Positions 12,790 to 15,420 of a stretch of 15,420 nucleotides of DNA are shown one piece after another (the stretch's first letter is position 1; the number at the start of each line of letters is the position of its first letter). The position numbers and the translations under genes are program-made. Under the pieces are notes generated by a model that was not told the DNA's origin, did no database searches, and was given only the letters and a program-made list of their open reading frames with translations. The stretch is from assembly GCA_004297665.1 (NCBI GenBank), contig SCUP01000128.1, positions 1 to 15,420 of the forward strand, written 5' to 3'. The stretch comes from Nitrosarchaeum sp. (lineage in GTDB: Archaea; Thermoproteota; Nitrososphaeria; Nitrososphaerales; Nitrosopumilaceae).

Positions 12790-12948
12790 CTAATATCTTC
12801 CTCTATTTTCAAATCTTGGTTTTCTATGTTTTGGTAAACACTCTTTGCAGAAAACATCTCTACCTTCAATTGGTTGGAAAGGTACCTGTGATTCTTTTCC
12901 GCAATCAGAACATGTACATGGGTACATTTTACGATCGTCTGTTGACAT
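12790..12948 (-). CDS. 52-aa CxxC-x17-CxxC zinc-binding protein
   Basis: The minus-strand ATG at 12946-12948 to TAG at 12790-12792 encodes 52 aa: MSTDDRKMYPCTCSDCGK, then a VPFQPIEGR segment, then VFCKECLPKHRKPRFENRGRY. The four zinc ligands are Cys13/16 and Cys34/37, separated by exactly 17 residues. This is the arrangement of the CxxC-x17-CxxC small zinc-binding domain found in archaea and candidate-phyla bacteria. Cys11 is extra. The basic, aromatic tail suggests nucleic-acid contact, but the role is unknown. A TATA-like box (rc CTTATAT, 12971-12977) lies about 26 bases upstream. A + strand ORF of 68 codons covers the same DNA and is judged spurious. Confidence 0.75.
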   Translation of the reverse strand: MSTDDRKMYPCTCSDCGKESQVPFQPIEGRDVFCKECLPKHRKPRFENRGRY

Positions 12949-13048
12949 TATTTTGGATAATTATAATGGAATATAAGAACTGTGAGAATAAAAATAAAGC
13001 AAAATTTTGGCAATACGAATAAGTATGTTATAATTTAAACAAGCCCAA

Positions 13049-13858
13049 ATGGATTTTGATGAAACAAAACCAAAACAAAATGAAACTAGCGGAAAGATTT
13101 CCATTAAAAAATCGACTTTTAATGCTTTAGTAATTTCAATGATAGTAGTTAGTCTGATAGCTGTATTTTTTGCAGGTTCGTATACTAGCTTAAAATCAGA
13201 TGAAATAACAAAATCGGAATTAAACGAGGCAATTTCAAAACTTGAAGCAAAGATTTTAAAAAATCAGCAAGTAACGGAACAGCCTAACGTACAGTCAATT
13301 AGCATATCCATAGATGATGATCCAATCAAAGGGGATCAAAATGCACCAATTACGATTATAGAGTTTTCTGATTTTCAATGTCCATTTTGTGCCAGATTTC
13401 AGATTCAAACACTACCATTAATTTTAGAACAGTATGTAGAAACAGGAAAAGTAAAATTCGTATACAGGGATTTCCCAATACAAAACAGTCATCCTAATGC
13501 AATGCCAGCAGCTGCAGCATCAGAATGTGCACATGAACAAGACAAGTATTGGGAATATCATGATATGTTATTTGAAAATCAAGGAGTTTGGAATAAGATG
13601 GAAATTACATCTGCAATTACAATCTTTAAAGAATTTGCTGCAGAATTAGATTTGAATCAAGAGCAATTTGATTCCTGTCTAGATTCAGGAAGATACATCG
13701 AAGAGATCAGCAATGATCTAAATGATGGAAGAGATTACGGGATATCTGGAACTCCAGGATTTTTCATAGGAAATGAGAAAATAGGATTTGCAAAACTAAA
13801 TGGAGCCCAACCTTTTGAAGCATTCAAGAGCATAATTGATTCTCAGCTAAACACATGA
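13049..13858 (+). CDS. Membrane-anchored DsbA-type thioredoxin (thiol oxidoreductase)
   Basis: This is 269 aa. The N-terminal cytoplasmic tail (1-24) is followed by one TM helix at about 26-46, then a short coiled-coil-like linker (EITKSELNEAISKLEAKIL). The DsbA/thioredoxin-4 domain spans residues 84-268. The redox motif CPFC is at 111-114 in FSDFQCPFCARF, and the cis-Pro loop is GTPGFFI (234-240). Cys160 and Cys210 form a second pair seen in this subfamily. The domain should lie outside the membrane and make or shuffle disulfides in exported proteins. Thaumarchaea often hold several such genes, consistent with many exported copper proteins. Confidence 0.85.
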   Translation: MDFDETKPKQNETSGKISIKKSTFNALVISMIVVSLIAVFFAGSYTSLKSDEITKSELNEAISKLEAKILKNQQVTEQPNVQSISISIDDDPIKGDQNAPITIIEFSDFQCPFCARFQIQTLPLILEQYVETGKVKFVYRDFPIQNSHPNAMPAAAASECAHEQDKYWEYHDMLFENQGVWNKMEITSAITIFKEFAAELDLNQEQFDSCLDSGRYIEEISNDLNDGRDYGISGTPGFFIGNEKIGFAKLNGAQPFEAFKSIIDSQLNT

Positions 13859-13872
13859 GAAATAAGAACAAG

Positions 13873-13965
13873 CGTTTATTAGACCTAAAAGTGATTTAGA
13901 AACATCGGAATAATGACGAGTAGGCAATGAGCTTTTTCGTCATTGCTTAAGAGAAGAAAAACAAA
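13873..13965 (+). promoter_or_regulatory. Promoter and structured leader of the DEAD-box gene
   Basis: A TATA-like CGTTTATTAGA (13873-13883) predicts a start near 13900, giving a leader of about 60 bases, unlike the leaderless neighbours. The leader contains two hairpins that exclude each other. AATGACGA (13912-13919) pairs with TCGTCATT (13937-13944), and GCAATGA (13924-13930) pairs with TCATTGC (13940-13946). Both use the same TCATT. This could be a temperature- or helicase-responsive RNA switch. Confidence 0.4.
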
Positions 13966-15306
13966 ATGACAAAATTTCAAGATTTAGGATTAAAAGAAGA
14001 GATACTGAAAGGAATTCGTGAAATGGGATTTGATGAAGCATTTCCTATTCAAGAAGCAGTAATTCCAGTATTACTTAGTGGAAGAGATGTTGTGGGGCAG
14101 GCACATACAGGCTCTGGTAAAACAGCAGCATTTGCTTTATCTATGCTACAAGAAATACAACCAAAAAAAGGCATACAGGGTTTGATCATGGCTCCAACAA
14201 GAGAACTTGCAATGCAAATTTCCGGAGAGATAAAGAAATTTGGCAAATACACAGGAATTAGAGTAGCAACAGTATATGGAGGTCAGGGAATGGGCTTGCA
14301 GTTAGATGCGTTAGATAGAGGTGTAGAGATAGTAGTTGCAACACCTGGAAGATTAATTGATCATCTTAAACGTGGTTCAATAGAACTTGGTGATATTACC
14401 CACATTGTATTGGATGAAGCAGATACAATGTTAGACATGGGATTTATTGATGATATTCAGTTTATTTTAGATCTTGCACCAGAAGACAGAGTTATGTCAT
14501 TGTTTTCAGCAACAATGCCAACTACAATTCTTAGACTATCTGAAGATTACCTGAAAAATCCAAAACAGTTTCTGCTTGATGCAGATGATCTTAGCGGAGA
14601 AGGAATAGATCAGGCATATCTCGTAATCAAAGATAGAGATAAAATGAAATATCTTATTGATTTTATTAAACCAGTTAAAGGTCAAATCATAGTTTTCTGT
14701 TCTACAAAATATAGAACACGAGATGTTGCTAAATTCCTCCATCAAGAAAAATTTGATGCCGTAGCAATCGAAGGAGACATGTCACAAAGTAGACGAGAGC
14801 AATCAATGTCAAAATTCAGAAGCGGTAAGGTGGATATTCTTGTTGCAACAGATGTTGCTTCTAGAGGAATTGATGTACCAAGAGTAGAACTGGTAGTAAA
14901 CTATGATGTACCAAATCAAGAGATGGTTTATTTTCATAGAATTGGGAGAACAGCAAGAGCTGGTGCGAAAGGAAGAGCAATTACACTAGTATCATATTCA
15001 TCAGTAGGAGATTGGAATTTAATAAAGCGCCAAATCAAAGTAGAATTGACAGATTTGAATAAAGAGATGGGAATAGAAATTTCAATTCCTGATCCTCTAA
15101 AAAGACAAGTTCCATCTAGAAGATATGGTGGTGGAAGTTCATCAAGATCTGGCGGATATTCCAGAGGTCGTTCTGGTGGATATGGAAGATCCGGCGGATA
15201 TGGAGGATCTAGCAGAGGAGATGCAAGAGACGACAGAAGTGGTGGAAGAAAAAAGTACGGAGATCGTGGCGGTAGAAATAGCTATGGTGGACGTAGCAGA
15301 TGGTAA
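13966..15306 (+). CDS. DEAD-box RNA helicase with RGG-rich tail
   Basis: This 446-aa ATP-dependent RNA helicase carries all core motifs: Q motif region (FPIQ, 26-29), motif I AHTGSGKT (46-53), PTRELA (77-82), TPGR (126-129), DEAD (150-153), SAT (181-183), FCST (244-247), ATDVASRGID (294-303) and HRIGRTAR (324-331). Residues 385-446 are a disordered tail rich in Arg, Gly, Ser and Tyr with repeated SGGY and RSGG units, a likely RNA-binding or phase-separating segment. The family unwinds RNA in ribosome assembly, decay and cold adaptation (DeaD/CsdA-like); the specific role is not shown here. The leader upstream has alternative hairpins that may control expression. Confidence 0.93.
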   Translation: MTKFQDLGLKEEILKGIREMGFDEAFPIQEAVIPVLLSGRDVVGQAHTGSGKTAAFALSMLQEIQPKKGIQGLIMAPTRELAMQISGEIKKFGKYTGIRVATVYGGQGMGLQLDALDRGVEIVVATPGRLIDHLKRGSIELGDITHIVLDEADTMLDMGFIDDIQFILDLAPEDRVMSLFSATMPTTILRLSEDYLKNPKQFLLDADDLSGEGIDQAYLVIKDRDKMKYLIDFIKPVKGQIIVFCSTKYRTRDVAKFLHQEKFDAVAIEGDMSQSRREQSMSKFRSGKVDILVATDVASRGIDVPRVELVVNYDVPNQEMVYFHRIGRTARAGAKGRAITLVSYSSVGDWNLIKRQIKVELTDLNKEMGIEISIPDPLKRQVPSRRYGGGSSSRSGGYSRGRSGGYGRSGGYGGSSRGDARDDRSGGRKKYGDRGGRNSYGGRSRW

Positions 15307-15358
15307 TAGATGTAAAACTTAAAGACAAGTATCAGAACAATCATTCGAAGAAAAAATA

Positions 15359-15420
15359 ATGCATAGCGGATTTATTTTATTAAATTGTGATCTTGGAGCA
15401 GAAGAATACATCATAGAAGA
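15359..15420 (+). CDS. Stand-alone Lrp/AsnC-type domain protein (partial)
   Basis: The ATG at 15359 opens a frame that runs off the window after about 20 residues (MHSGFILLNCDLGAEEYIIE). The first strand followed by NCDLGAEE and a start of helix is typical of the Lrp/AsnC ligand-binding (RAM) domain, which commonly begins 'vLINcelG.eeeVi'. Starting directly with this strand suggests a stand-alone domain without a DNA-binding helix-turn-helix, a type common in thaumarchaea. The call rests on few residues. A TATA-like AACTTAAAG lies about 39 bases upstream, so a short leader is possible. Confidence 0.5.
   Translation, partial: MHSGFILLNCDLGAEEYIIE

Noticed and set aside
12816..13022. 68-codon + strand frame after the tRNA
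   Set aside because: It is antisense to the 52-aa zinc protein, has no recognisable domain and lacks a promoter of the usual form.

Overview
The window looks like a piece of chromosome from an ammonia-oxidising-type Nitrososphaerota (Thaumarchaeota), most likely a Nitrosopumilus/Nitrosarchaeum relative. The evidence is very AT-rich DNA, a pyruvoyl-dependent arginine decarboxylase, a stand-alone Lrp/AsnC ligand-binding domain, many short thaumarchaeal-type membrane and zinc-ribbon proteins, and start codons that nearly all lie 22-32 bases downstream of a TATA-like box (leaderless transcription). This assignment is inferred from gene content and promoter style, not from a database search. No insertion sequence, integrase, CRISPR array or rRNA is visible, and no gap without a gene exceeds 300 bases.

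Region 1 (1-2673): the tail of a membrane protein, an RHH-type regulator-like gene, a single-TM hypothetical protein and an NRAMP-superfamily transporter with altered metal-site motifs.

Region 2 (2674-4429) is the most intriguing part. Five small + strand genes (70, 111, 50, 68 and 80 aa) occupy 1.6 kb. Two encode paralogous seven-cysteine zinc-ribbon proteins. Four of the five start codons are preceded, 46-48 bases upstream, by the element GCAGTG(C/T)A, always about 20 bases upstream of the TATA box. This looks like an operator or activator site of an undescribed small-protein regulon.

Region 3 (4430-7800): a split-barrel flavin-type protein and a bifunctional-nuclease (DUF151) protein on the minus strand. 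The latter is divergent from a 49-aa AbrB-like protein. Next come a 49-aa coiled-coil protein, a membrane-anchored hypothetical protein, a protein-L-isoaspartate methyltransferase, and a minus-strand hypothetical gene whose promoter carries a perfect TGTGA-N6-TCACA palindrome.

Region 4 (7890-9650): a small heat-shock protein head to head with a membrane-anchored, methionine-rich protein built of 14-residue repeats. A GC-rich 12-bp hairpin (possible structured RNA) follows, then a polytopic membrane protein.

Region 5 (9796-12463): a secreted, C-terminally anchored protein tail to tail with arginine decarboxylase, then a CPBP/CAAX-protease-like membrane protein overlapping tail to tail with a two-TM protein.

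Region 6 (12652-15420): tRNA-Thr(UGU), a 52-aa CxxC-x17-CxxC zinc protein on the minus strand, a membrane-anchored DsbA-type thioredoxin, a DEAD-box RNA helicase with an RGG-rich tail preceded by a leader with two mutually exclusive hairpins, and the start of a stand-alone Lrp/AsnC-type domain. Several genes (sHsp, PCMT, DsbA, DEAD-box helicase) suit protein or RNA quality control, but they are separate transcription units and no single pathway links them.
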